From: Ophiothrix spiculata
Taxonomy: Eukaryota > Echinodermata > Ophiuroidea > Amphilepidida > Ophiotrichidae
Reading direction: 5' to 3' (one strand)
Assembly (NCBI GenBank): GCA_000969725.1
Contig: JXSR01S073351.1
DNA length: 49,291 bases
Part shown: positions 34,715 to 45,426 of the stretch, piece after piece
How positions within the stretch are numbered: position 1 is the stretch's first letter
Layout: each line of letters starts with the position of its first letter
Translations under genes and position numbers: made by a program
The notes under the pieces: model-generated
Told to the model about the DNA's origin: nothing
Databases searched by the model: none
What the model saw: only the letters and a program-made list of their open reading frames with translations

Positions 34715-35737
34715 AATGCATCAATGACGTATACCAAATGAGCTACTTTACTCAATGATAAATGTTGGCTAACTTTCAACTCAAACAAGAATCTTGCAGT
34801 TATCATGAAATACCCTGCAACAATATTCTTGAAGAACAGTAGCCATAAATACCTCAAACAAAAAAGTATGTTTTTAAGTGCATATCATCACTATTCATGA
34901 TTAAAAATATACAAACTGGACACTTGAAACAAAATTCAGTTGACGGCCTCCTTGAATTATTCAACAAACCTACTTACATGCATATCGGCCAATATCCCTT
35001 CCGGTAAAAGATGTCCTTGTCTGTATTTGTTCTAGTCTGCTGGTATGTAATATGATACTTCACATATTGATGGGGTTTATAAACAGCTTGTTATCATTCT
35101 TATCATTGATAATACATTTATATAATGTATAATTTGAAATTGATAACACTAAGTAAATGGGTATATAATTTATAAGCTTCTTGTAATGGGATTTTTGACA
35201 TCCTTGTTTCACATTAGTCTGATTTTAAGAACTAGATACCTTTCATCATTTAGTTGTCATTTTCAGAGTTTTTCTCATGGTGTTAAATTTTCACCACAAT
35301 GTTAAATTTTTATTCAGAATGAACATTTTCATTTTTTTGCTCAAGGTGTAAATTTTTTGCCACGGTGTAAAATGTGTTACCATTAACCAAACTGTTCATT
35401 ATGGTGAAATATCATTTTCATCATGGCACAACTGTCTAAAAGAGAATTGATCATCTGCACATTTGTACAGGATTTCTCCAAAGGAAAAGGTCGTAGCTTG
35501 CAATTGATCTGCAATGCACATCCTGCTTTTTTACTTTGCTGGGCAGAAATAGTTCCTTGAAAAAAATATTGAATAACTTTGCAATAAAGGGTTGTTTATC
35601 CAACTCAGATATATTTTTAAAAGTCTCACAAATGCAGTCAATTAATTCTAAATTAAATAACTCAATTTCTCACCAAAAAATCCTCTTTGATTGAACATTT
35701 TCATGCTATGTCACTTTCTAAGCAATATGATGCTGAT

Positions 35738-36073
35738 AATAATAATAATACACAGTATTTAAGTACGCTATTCACCGTAGTACCATAGCGCAAACAAGTA
35801 CAAAAGAATGAACTAATACAGTTAAAACAAATAAGTCTTCAGCATTTTCTTAAAAGTGGCTACAGAGATAGCAGTCCTGATTGAAATTGGTAATGAGTTC
35901 CATGATTTGGCAGCAGTGATCTGAAATCTTTTCTCCCCAATTGCAGTTCTTGATGGAATAACAGTAAGTTTGGTAGTGTCAAGAGAAAATCGCAAATAGC
36001 TACCAGTTTGATAAAAAGTGAACAACTCTGATAAATTTTCAGCTAAGTTGTTAATTATCTTGTAGACCAGCAA
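35738..36073 (-). pseudogene. 5'-truncated L2/CR1-like LINE, RT C-terminus
   Basis: A minus-strand open frame of 83 codons (36,073-35,822) contains 'LAENLSELFTFYQTGSYLR', 'RTAIGEKRFQITAAKSWNSL' and 'PISIRTAISVATFKKMLKTY', the typical end of L2/CR1-like RT ORFs: an R-x-F-x-x-x-A-x-x-x-WNSLP block then a FKKxLK helix. The 3' UTR ends in (TTA)n, read as (AAT)n at 35,738-35,751. It interrupts block A at 'GATGCTGATTTAGATG', intact near 16,085. The open frame suggests a relatively recent insertion, but most of the ORF is absent. Confidence 0.85.
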
Positions 36074-36096
36074 GATGATTTAGATGTTATTTAAAA

Positions 36097-36162
36097 CTAT
36101 ACCCTAACCCTACACCCTAACCCTAAATTAACCCTAACAATAACCCTAAACCCTATCCCTAA
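36097..36162. repeat. Degenerate telomere-like (CCCTAA)n tract
   Basis: About nine CCCTA/CCCTAA units within 65 bp, spaced by short variants (CCCTAACCCTACACCCTAA and so on). Followed by TTCTGGACGGGACCTAAAGT and a near-palindrome GGACCTAAAGTACATTTGGTCC-type segment. Other block A copies have unrelated AT-rich sequence here. Confidence 0.85.
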
Positions 36163-37530
36163 AATTCTGGACGGGACCTAAAGTACATTTGGTCCAACCT
36201 GTTTATTAATTTAGAACACTTTCCCTATTTTATTTATGTTTCTTGAACCATCATTGCCATTGCCATTCCTATAACCTTATTTAGACATTATGAACATAAA
36301 AGTTATTCAGTTGCAGAAAAAATAAAAGGTTAACTTTCCTAAAACTAAACTAGATTTTATACTGAACCCAGTAAAAAGGTAGAATCTTATACTGACAAGT
36401 GGTTTTGAAGATATTGCAAGGACAAATCTAGCAACTTAAATAATGTTTGAACAAGCAAAACGCTAGTAAAAATGTGCAAATTCATCTCAAACAATCATGT
36501 AAATAACTTGTCATCGGTTAAAATTAGCAACTGATTTAGAAGCGCTTCTCTTTTTTCATTTTCAAATCCTGCTACACTGGTACAAAAAACCTATCTATTA
36601 AAGTACAATCCCTATTAACTAAATGGTTCTAAGTCAACATAATTGCTTCTGCAAATCTTAATTCCCTGTTAAACAGAACTAAAGAGAGTGCTTGATTCCC
36701 ACTGAGGGTTTGAATCTACTAAAATAAACATCCACAGGAAGAGCATTCCCACTCTCTAAATCCCTTCAAAAGCAATTAATCAAAGTATGCACACAGACCT
36801 ACTTTGCCTAGTATACCTTGAAAATGACTATTATTAGACTTTTTAGTTGGTTTAAGTATTCAACCAAAATCTGACAATGTAAAATAATACATTGCTGTAT
36901 TACTTTGTACCAATTCTAAGGGTCATTATATCTTGAAACAAGTGACTTCGTTACACTGAGCAATATGCAACAGAGTAAAGGATGATGTAAGTTTTCCTTA
37001 ACATTCTCAAATTTATATCAATTGTCCCTTAATAATGTGTTTCATGAGGTAACAGTTAGTGGAACTGTGTATTCACAAAAACTAGATACACATAGTGCCA
37101 GTGCACATACTGCAAGCTATGTGAAAGCAATAATAGGCTGAGTAAATGTTGAAGGCAATTGGACCATTACAAAAAAAAAACAGGAGAAAGAGTAAAAGCA
37201 TCCAATTTAATGAAGATCAACTTCATAGACCAGATGAACTATTGCTTATTTGAGTTCTTATTAAATAATTTTTGTTCAAATATACACCTGGTTTGTGCTT
37301 GGACTTGTGACCTAAGTATTTTTAATAATTCTCATTATACTAACACTTCTTGTGAAAAAGTACAACAACTACCTGATAGTCTGATCAGAAAAAAGCACTT
37401 TGAATACACAAGCTTTCTTATCCACTATCAACTACATACAGGGGCATCAGAACCATGTAGACCAGTGTGGCTTTGTCTCCACCACTTTTCATCTAGATAA
37501 AAGGGAAAATTAATAAATAAATGTAATTTG

Positions 37531-38444
37531 GTTTAGTGTTTTTCATTATAATTTTAAAACAACACATAGCACCATAAAAATGTGTCTTTAGGTGCCTTGG
37601 TGCCTAATTTAGGTAACTAAGGGACCATAGGCCATACCATTTTTACCACGGGATGTACCTTTAGATGCCCATAACTATGTATTTATAATTTTTTCTCCAA
37701 GCCTCATTGCAATTCATGCCTACTTACGTAATGTATCTGCCAATAAGGTGGTCTCATGATTCAAGTTTCAGTATACATGAAGTGTCATGTACAAGAAGCA
37801 TCATTAACCATAATCTTGATTAAAAATGACATAAGAATGCAATACCTCTCAAGATGGTAGATATTGTACTATGTATAATGCATGTCATGTTGGGTATTAA
37901 TAAACCTCAATCTTGTCATTTCACAGTCCACTGTTTAAACAAAATAATACAACCTGTCTGCTGAATGTCTATGTATGACTGAAACAAGTCTAAACACAAT
38001 AATTTTTTCCTAGTCAGTCAATTGAGGACCTTAGCGCTTCAAGAGACTCTGCCTGTTTTGAAGGCTTCATCCCCAATGCAAAATAGTGAAAAGCCACAAC
38101 AACAAAAAAGAAAATGTGCAAAAGCTGCAGTTTTCTAAATAAAATATTTTCTTTTTGGACCTGTCAATGATACAAGATGAAGTTGAGTCCATGCAATATT
38201 CTACACAATATGTTTGTACAACAAAGAAGCCACAAGTTATACAAGTCAAAATAAAACGCAAAGCAGGGAAGAAAAAAAAAGCAAAGAAAATGTATAAAAA
38301 AGAGCCATGTTTTGTGAATAAAAATATTGCCTTTTTTGCACCTTTTAATTATTAATTTATTCTTTATTTGGCATAGTAATAATAGTAATGATAGATTTCT
38401 TGGAGGAATTCCTTTTAAGAACTACCCCTCTTCTCTGACTCAAA
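37531..38444. repeat. Block G, copy 2
   Basis: Paralog of 17,541-18,437 with the same order and only scattered differences, including a ~23-bp gap near 37,870 and an extra ~30 bp near 38,412. Non-coding as far as can be seen. Confidence 0.75.
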
Positions 38445-38718
38445 TTCAAAACCCCCTTGTACTTTTGTCTGTGGTTAAAACCAAACAATGATGTGATGTA
38501 TGTTCTATTAAGAATGTCCTATTATGACCTTTGTGTTAGCATCTTACTGTCTTAGGCACTTATTGAAAAGGAAGGCTGAAGTGGAATGGCCTAGGATAAA
38601 ACAATTACTTGGGACAAACAAGCTAATGAAAGCATGTGACAATAAGTGTTTGTATCAATATATTTACACCCTAATTGGTTTTGTCTTACACATATTCAAT
38701 CTATTTGTTTCTCATGAG
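38445..38718 (+). repeat. Repeat K, unit 2 copy
   Basis: Direct counterpart of 18,438-18,715. Its end (TTCTCATGAG) is the left TSD of the SINE that follows. No inverted partner is found nearby, unlike unit 1. Confidence 0.8.
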
Positions 38719-39538
38719 AAAGGTAAAGGTAAAAGGGGACGGCCTGTATTTCACAGGTTGGAGTTCCCATTTCTCTTTAAAAGCGATTGGGCCAGACTCC
38801 ACATTTTTTTTGTTATATTTGCGGTGAGGGGCTCGCTACACCTCCTTCCCCGCGAGCCTGTTACCTTCCCAGCATTGAAGAAAGCCAGTACCCATTTGAC
38901 ACCTGGGTGAAGAAGAGCACAATAGACCTTTTCAAAACACGACAATCCGAGAATTTCGAAGCTGATTTTACACTTTCCGGCAATTGCCGAAAGAAAAAGT
39001 GACTCTTCAACACAATAACCAGAATGTTAAGTTCGCATTCTCGTTAATTGGTTGCGTACGAATTCGAACTTTGAATTAGCGTCAGCGCTACAGAGTCACT
39101 TTCACTTTGATCGCCTGATGCAACTTGAATCTTAAGCTTACTCAGCGCAGATCAGCCGATTTCAAATGGAAATTTCACTCTTTGTGTCGGTGAGCTTATG
39201 GTACCATCGGCCGAAAGTTGTTCAAATGAGTGTATCTAATATTGTATGGGTCTGGTTCTATTTATTTTTCACTTTTATTGCACTGAAATGCGAGTGATTT
39301 TTCGGACTTTTTTGTTTACAAAATCGTGCATACTAATGAGCTTATACGTGATTGGTTGAAAAAATGGCCATGTGATCAATGGATCCGGAGATTTCCGAAT
39401 GGATTTTGAAAAGGTCTATAGGGTAAGTATCTTGCTCAAGGACACTACACACGCCGCCCACCGGACTCAAACCCACAACTCTTAATGCCCAATGATTAAC
39501 AGTCGAGGACTTTTCCGCTAAGCTACGCATGTCCCATG
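38719..39538 (-). mobile_element. tRNA-derived SINE (minus strand) split by a 492-bp MITE
   Basis: TSDs TTCTCATGAG (38,709-38,718) and TTCTCTTGAG (39,539-39,548) differ at one base; unit 1 has the single site near 18,702. On the minus strand a tRNA-like head at 39,538-39,450 has A-box-like TAGCTTAGCGGAAAAGTCC and B box GGTTTGAGTCC. It is followed by 'TGTCCTTGAGCAAGATACTT', then, beyond the MITE, 'CACCCAGGTGTCAAATGGGT' and a tail ending CCTTTACCTTTACCTTT. Without the MITE the SINE is about 325 bp. The central word resembles conserved SINE cores, which I have not confirmed. Confidence 0.85.
38925..39416. mobile_element. MITE nested in the SINE (TA target site)
   Basis: Inverted ends are TAGACCTTTTCAAAAC (left) and the inverse of GATTTTGAAAAGGTCTA (right), about 17 bp, with TA on each side, consistent with a Tc1/mariner-type target. 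It contains no transposase. It is more GC-balanced than its surroundings, and the SINE body continues on both sides. Confidence 0.82.
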
Positions 39539-39658
39539 TTCTCTTGAGAGCTCACACTTAGAATATAGAGATTTGTAAGCATCATATTAAATTATGTCAC
39601 GTTGACCAAAGTGGTTATTACAGACGTAAGTGTGAGAACAAAACACTGAACGTTGGTG

Positions 39659-40551
39659 ACAATCATACTTGATGTCTTTACTTGCTTTGGTGCAAAAATA
39701 AAGACAATTCATGCATTAATTATCTAGAGGTGAGCGTTTGAAGCTCCAGAGGGGTTTGGACACTTTTCCCAGTTTGGAGAGGTTGTAAAAATCCAGTGGT
39801 AATTTGCAGCGGAAGTATATTAGCTTGGATGTCATCTTTACAACATTTCTGTTTTGTTTTGCATGTTGCCTCTCCGATGATGCCTTGGAGTCTTTATAAA
39901 GGTTCAGCAGAATGTTATAAGTCGACTTCTACCTTGGCGTCCAAACGCTTTTTTTTTTCAATTCCTTCTTTCATAACTGATACCATAAGCTTCTTATTTT
40001 CTAACATGTTTAAGATGGGCTACTTATGCAATGGGAATATCTGGCTCCTGGAAATATTAAATAAATCTTTCCATTGTTTCACTGAAATATGCACTTTCCA
40101 GGTATTGGTCAATCATGATACTCTTTTCTACATTGACCAATGAGGTGTTATATTTGCTTTGAATGACCTAATTCCTACAACCACTGATACCAGTTAAACA
40201 GCCCTTTAGCGTATTTTCAAATGGCCCACTGAATGATTTTCCTAAACGATTACCTAATAAAATATGTAAATTGATTTTACAAATGAAAAAGAACCGGATT
40301 TAGGATAATTATAATCTTGAAAACAAACACACTTATAATTGGACAAATATTATTATGACTGTCTGTAAAGATGACGTTCTTGTTTGCATAGTTATGCTGC
40401 AAATCTCCGTGGAATTTTTATATACAACTTTCTTAAACTGGGAAAAGTGTCCAAATCCCTATTGAGCTTCAAATGCTCATTTCTAAAAAACTAATGCATG
40501 GATTTCTTCATTTTTGCACCACAGCAAGTCAAGACATTAGGCATGATTGTA
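39659..40551. mobile_element. ~0.9-kb element with ~140-bp inverted arms, non-coding
   Basis: The left arm (39,659-39,799) and right arm (40,407-40,551) are inverted repeats: ACTTGCTTTGGTGCAAAAA against its counterpart, then TTTGGACACTTTTCCCAGTT against AACTGGGAAAAGTGTCCAAA. The arms are about 80% alike by eye. The ~600-bp centre has an open frame of 115 codons (39,796-40,143) with no recognisable motif. In unit 1 this interval is the start of the LINE RT fragment, so the element accompanies loss of ~300 bp. True outer borders may extend to about 40,630. Confidence 0.7.
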
Positions 40552-40635
40552 AATAAGTTTCATTGACTGGAATTATTTGGGTTTTTTGAATTATGTGGCG
40601 TTGACATATTGATAACTTCATTCTGGGACACACTG

Positions 40636-41545
40636 TAGAACCCGGCTTGTTTTTGTGGATGGAGAGAAGAGTGAGGAGTCAAATGTCACCCCAAGAGGGA
40701 ACGTCAATTATCTACCTGAATGTGTCAGCTCTCCAACTGTGAGACTCTTTGCTGATGATACAGTCTTGTATCCCCATATTACATCTCTGGCTGACTTTGA
40801 CAGCTTACAACAAGACCTTGATGCACTCCAAGATTTAGAAGTGAAGTGGATGATGCTTCGAAATGTCAAGCCCTTCAAGTTACCAACAAGAGAGTTCCCA
40901 TCCAAGCAGTGTACATGGTTCATGGTCAAGTATTGAAGTAGTCAGATCTGACAGCCACCCAAGATTTAACACCAATGTCGATGCCATATCACTAGGAAGG
41001 CCAGCGGTACAAGGGCCTTTCTATCATGCAACTTACATCACTGTTGCTCTCAAGTTAAGGATGCAGCATATACAATGTTCATCAGACCAACAATTGAGGT
41101 CGTCTCATCTGCCTGAGATCCTTCCATCCAGAGAAATATCCAGAAGATTGAACATGCCCAGAGAGGACCTGATCAATTTGTTGTAGGATATTTCCAATGC
41201 ACCCAATTTGATGTAGGAGATTTCCAATGCACCAGCAGTGTGTCAGCAATGATCAACTCTCCCAACTGGCCATCACTCCAAAATTGTAATCTTCATAGTC
41301 TGGTCATGCTCAATAAAATCCATCCTGACCTTGTGGATATCCAAGCAAAAGACTATCTCACTCCACTCACCACTGCATCAAGAGGCCACCACTCCAGATA
41401 TGACATACCATACCTTAATGTTACACCAGCTCATTCTTAAAGCAAACCCTCAGGGATTGGAATAAACTACCATTCAACCCAGCTTGTGTTTACCTCCGTC
41501 GATGCCTTCAAATTAGGGTTGAGCATTAGCCACATCATATATAAC
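40636..41545 (+). pseudogene. Non-LTR LINE RT remnant, unit 2 copy
   Basis: The first frame (40,655-40,936) has 'YLPECVSSPTVRLFADDTVL' with 'DSLQQDLDALQDLEVKW', i.e. the RT catalytic FADD motif and following helix. A second open piece (41,240-41,440) reads 'LNKIHPDLVDIQAKDYLTPL' and 'RGHHSRYDIPYLNVTPAHS'. A third frame near 41,440-41,500 gives 'TLRDWNKLPFNPACV', the usual LINE C-terminal signature. Frameshifts separate them, and a ~35-bp duplication is seen around 41,175-41,230. The upstream QHGFR part is missing, replaced by the ~0.9-kb TIR element. CR1/Jockey-like; inactive. Confidence 0.85.
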
Positions 41546-41889
41546 CATGTTTTTTACTCGCATCATGTATATAAATTTGCACCTCAAGACTTTATTGTTG
41601 TCCTGATGACAACACATGACTACACCGCAGTGCGAGTCATCTTTGTCATATGAAGTTTGCACTCTACACACAGGTAGAAAGAAAGAAAGAAACTGTCAGA
41701 GGACTTAGAGAGGAAAGGACCTAAGGAAAAAGTACTTTTATTAGCTTTCTTTTGATAATGAGGTACAAGATACTGTACTCATTCGACTGTTTGTAATCTG
41801 ACAAACCCTATACCTGCTGAACTTTGAAATGTCCTCATACTCTATATAACTGACATATTATTTAAGTATTTTGATGCCTGGCCCTCACA

Positions 41890-42060
41890 ATGTGGACACC
41901 AATGGAGGGACAGCGGAACAGAGGCAGACAGAGTAAGCGTTGGAGAGATGAACTCCAACAGTACTGGAGCAGTACCAATTGGTACAGCAAGACAAGGGAC
42001 AGACGGTATTGGATACTACATGCTGATGCCTTCATTCAGCAGTGGATAGATAATAGCTGA
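41890..42060 (+). pseudogene. LINE ORF C-terminus in frame, with (ATG)n tail
   Basis: A 57-codon open segment reads 'MWTPMEGQRNRGRQSKRW' then 'RDELQQYWSSTNWYSKTRD' and 'RRYWILHADAFIQQWIDNS', ending at TGA (42,058-42,060). The RGRxxKRWRDEL...W...DRxxW...AFxQQW pattern is the well-known carboxy end of several non-LTR retrotransposon ORF2 proteins. The stop overlaps the start of a (GATGAT)n tail. It is a truncated fragment with no functional start; the Met at 41,890 is incidental. The unit 1 copy at 20,974 is frameshifted. Confidence 0.85.
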
Positions 42061-42574
42061 TGATGATGATGATGTTGATGCTCTGGTATGGAATACCTTA
42101 AAGGATTACTTTCAGAAAATTAAATGTTGAAATAGATGAGTGAAAACTGGCAATGTTACATTAGACAACATGTCAAAAAAACAAAGAAGAAGACAAGCTG
42201 TGTCAACAAAAGTATGCCTATTACTCAACCCTGAAAATATTTTGGTTCTGTTATTCAAACAAAAAGGAACAAATGTTTCCATAATTTAAAATTTTTAGTA
42301 ATAGTTTAATACAACCAAATCAAATTTATTCAAATATCAAAAACAATTCATGTTTCAAGATATGGTATGCATCTTTGATGACACAATACAGTACATATGA
42401 TGAAGGCCCTGATCCATTAGTACATTTTAACATTCATATTATCAACATTCATGTTTTAAAACATAGAGTCTATTACTTTTGACATTATCTATCTTTATGG
42501 CCCCTGAGACATCCATTAAACAGAATCTTTTTCAATCATGACAGAACACAATGGACACAGATGGGTTGATATTA

Positions 42575-42950
42575 GGCTGAGTAAAAAAATAAATATGTTT
42601 CTCGTCCCCTCCCGCATCGTTTTTTAAGGATTTTGAAAAATTATTTTTATTTTTTGTATTTCATTTTTGTAAAAAGTGTTTGAAAAGTTCAAGTCTGTGC
42701 AATAGATTTGCTTCAGTTCAATAAGCATTTTAAAGCATATTTTGTTTTGATCAACCCTCCAGAATACATCAAAAACTCTAAAATAAAAACATCTCCTCTT
42801 CCAATAACACATCTGGTATCGATACACTGGGTGAGAATTGGCCTTTAATGGGCGATTTTGCATTGCCATTGAAATAAAAAATAAAAGGTACCTCTTCCTC
42901 CTTTTTTTCAAAAACCCGGACGAGAAACAAGTTTTATTTTTTACTTGGCC
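42575..42950. mobile_element. TTA-flanked MITE (376 bp), copy 2
   Basis: Perfect TTA TSD (42,572-42,574 and 42,951-42,953); ends GGCTGAGTAAAAAAATAAAT and the inverse of ATTTTTTACTTGGCC. Same element as 21,696-22,080; empty site at 30,210. Both copies probably descend from one insertion made before the two block H copies separated. Confidence 0.87.
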
Positions 42951-42980
42951 TTATGCATATCTGAAAGGGACTGGAAATAT

Positions 42981-43410
42981 GTGACCCATCATATCAATAG
43001 GTATCTTAAGGTTGGCATAGTAAATTACATGATACAGGCCTTTGAAGCTGAGCAGAGTTAAAAATGATGTCCAAGGTCGAATGTTTAATTTCATATGAAA
43101 CTCTACCTTTGTAGTGTATTTCATCATATTAATGAGGCACCAACATCCAAAACATAAGAAAAATGTGTTCAAAATAAAGGGGAAAATATTTTCTCCATTC
43201 AAGTTTTACAGAGTCCAAAAACATAAAACTCAATTTTCTCAGAACTATAGTTTACTGAATCAGCCTGATGGCTTTTACCGATTTGGATGTAACTTTACAA
43301 TATCCAAAAGGAAGGGGTCATTTTAAAGCTTAAAATCTCAGCTTTCAGATGAAACTGAAATCAATTTTAATTTTGGGACCCTAAAGGTACCTATCAATAA
43401 GGCAGGTCGC
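42981..43410. mobile_element. GTGAC-family MITE, copy 3
   Basis: About 430 bp, GTGACCCATCATATCAATAG to GGCAGGTCGC, paralogous to the copies at 22,112 and 30,243 in the same block H position. Confidence 0.8.
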
Positions 43411-44589
43411 CTATGTGAAATGTCGATAAGTGTTATGATATAAAGAAGGTGCAAGAGTATGTCAGTTAAATGAAGGGTTGACATGCAAAACGGCTTGCAC
43501 TATTTTTGCACTTTTTGAGCAAAGGGCAAAAAAACTACCAGGATGTCAAAATGTGACACAAAATTGCTGATAGTGATTTTGATAATTCTGAATGAAAATG
43601 TCTTTATAGATAAGCTGTAATTTAGATAATTTGTCCAATATGTCTCCTACTAATTGGGTATTGTTTTATTGTTGAAAGTGGACTTATGCTGTTTTGCAGA
43701 ACTCATCAAATTTCATTTTAAGAACCCCATATCTTTTGCTTTGTGCTTAAAACCAAACAATGATGTTTATATGTTCTATTGACGATGTCCTGTTATGACC
43801 TTCGTGTTAAGTGACTGAGGGAATAATTGAAGAAGACACAGTGGAGTGACCAGGGATGAAACAATTACATGGGGCAAACAACCTAATGAAAGCAAGCGAC
43901 AATAAGTGTTTGTATCCAATATAACAACAACCTAATTGGTTTTGTCTTACACACATTTAATTTACTTGTCATGAGGGCTTGCATTTAAAATACAAGTCAA
44001 ATATTAAAGAAGCATAGTCCGATTGGTGCAACCTTTTTTCAAACTTTATCTGATTTTGGAACCAGGATATTTCTCATATTCCAAGTGACATTTTATGACT
44101 GAACCATGTTTAGTTTGGAGATATGTGTAAAAATGTGTCTAATTATCGTAACCAAAAATAATTTATACAGCAAAGTATAGGCAGCTATGAAATACATAAT
44201 GACTCATAAAATCAAAACGATTGGGCGGTTTTGACTGACATCTCAAACTTAGACCTCAATGGTGATGATCTTTAATATGAAACAGAAATCAAAATTTTGA
44301 AAAATTGGACCATGCTCTTTTAAGTGTCTCAGACCATGTTTGCTTATGAGAGACTTAAATAGAGAAGAAGAATATTTGCTTTGTGCTTCACCTTTGATGA
44401 AAGGTTTATATATTAACCATAATGGACCTTAATCTAACAAAATCTCAATTGGCCACTTGAGAATATATTCTAAACTAATTCTTATACACATTATTATTTC
44501 ATGGGGACTCATAACAGGAAGTCTGACTGGATAGACTAGATTGATATCAGTTTGTCTGTTAGAGGACTTGTGGATAATCATCTTTATTA

Positions 44590-44712
44590 GGGGCCAATTT
44601 AAAATTTAACCAGCAGAGTTGTCTGCAGTTCTGGCAGGTTTTGGGCAGTTGGTTTTTGCTAATGGTATCAGCCAGAACCCTCTGGCAACCACTGATTGAG
44701 TTAAGTGGCCCC
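44590..44712. mobile_element. Hairpin MITE, GGGGCC variant, copy 2
   Basis: Counterpart of 23,655-23,778, with TTA (44,587-44,589) and TCA (44,713-44,715) at its borders. Ends GGGGCCAATTTAAAATTTAA and the inverse of TTAAGTGGCCCC. Confidence 0.75.
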
Positions 44713-45035
44713 TCAAGTAAATTCCGTCCTCTGTACGTATCAACCGTCTCGTACCCTCAGATCATCTGCTGAAAAACTCCTCAAAACTCCACGGGTTAAC
44801 TTAAAAACTGCCGGTAAACGTTCATTCCACTATACTGCGTCTTCTGTATGGAACTCAATTCCAAACAGCATACTCAGTATTCCAACACTTCCTGTTTTTA
44901 TACGCCATCTCAAAACCCACCTGTTCTGTCTGGCTTTCCCTGAATGCTAGTGTTGTGTTCTCGTTTTGTTTGGTGCTCTGAGTTCTTCGGAAGATTTTGC
45001 GCCCTAAAAGCACCCTTTATTATTATTATTAATTA
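44713..45035 (+). pseudogene. LINE 3' end (RT C-terminus, TTA tail), copy 2
   Basis: The open frame runs to a stop at 44,948-44,950 and encodes 'LKTPRVNLKTAGKRSFHY', 'ASSVWNSIPNSILSIPTLP' and 'IRHLKTHLFCLAFPEC', the complete C-terminal block of an L2/CR1-like RT. The 3' UTR has 'GTTTGGTGCTCTGAGTTC' and ends in (TTA)n near 45,020-45,033. Better preserved than the copy at 23,779, which is frameshifted near its end. Confidence 0.85.
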
Positions 45036-45426
45036 TTCTTCACCATCATCATCAGTAGACTGTGCAGCAGCAGCATGCAACTGCAAGTTTATAGAAGTGC
45101 AAGCATCTGAAAGGTACATGGTCCGATTTTCACTGTCATATGAAAGATCACCACTTAAAATGTTTCAATTTCAAATTCCAGTTAAATTGGAATAACCGTT
45201 TTGATTTTATGAGCTATTTTGTATTTTCCACTTGCCCATACTTAACTGTGTCAGTAATTTTATGGTACCATTATTTAACACATTTTCACTTATATCTCCG
45301 AAACGTGACACATATCACCAGTAAAATTTTACATGGGTAATGAGAAAAATATGAGGAACATTTTGGTACCCAAATCTCAGAAAGTGCTGACCCAATCAGA
45401 CAATGCTCCTTTATTGGGTGTGTATA

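Larger units (their letters stand above)
34715..37530. repeat. Block A, copy in unit 2, with internal deletion
   Basis: Matches 2,185-3,145, then jumps near 35,430 to sequence equivalent to about 5,335 in the first copy, losing ~1.2 kb of block A. It carries a LINE 3' end (35,738), a telomere-like tract (36,097) and then the normal block A tail. Confidence 0.8.
41546..44589. repeat. Block H, copy 3 (unit 2)
   Basis: Collinear with 20,641-23,651, including the LINE C-terminus, the TTA MITE, the GTGAC-family MITE and repeat K (43,740-43,980). Confidence 0.78.

Noticed and set aside
38155..38355. Lysine-rich 66-codon frame in block G
   Set aside because: Its paralog at about 18,175-18,360 is disrupted, and the lysines come from an A-rich stretch.
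39796..40143. 115-codon frame in the centre of the long-TIR element, as a transposase
   Set aside because: No catalytic or DNA-binding motif could be seen; composition is consistent with chance. Kept only as a note.
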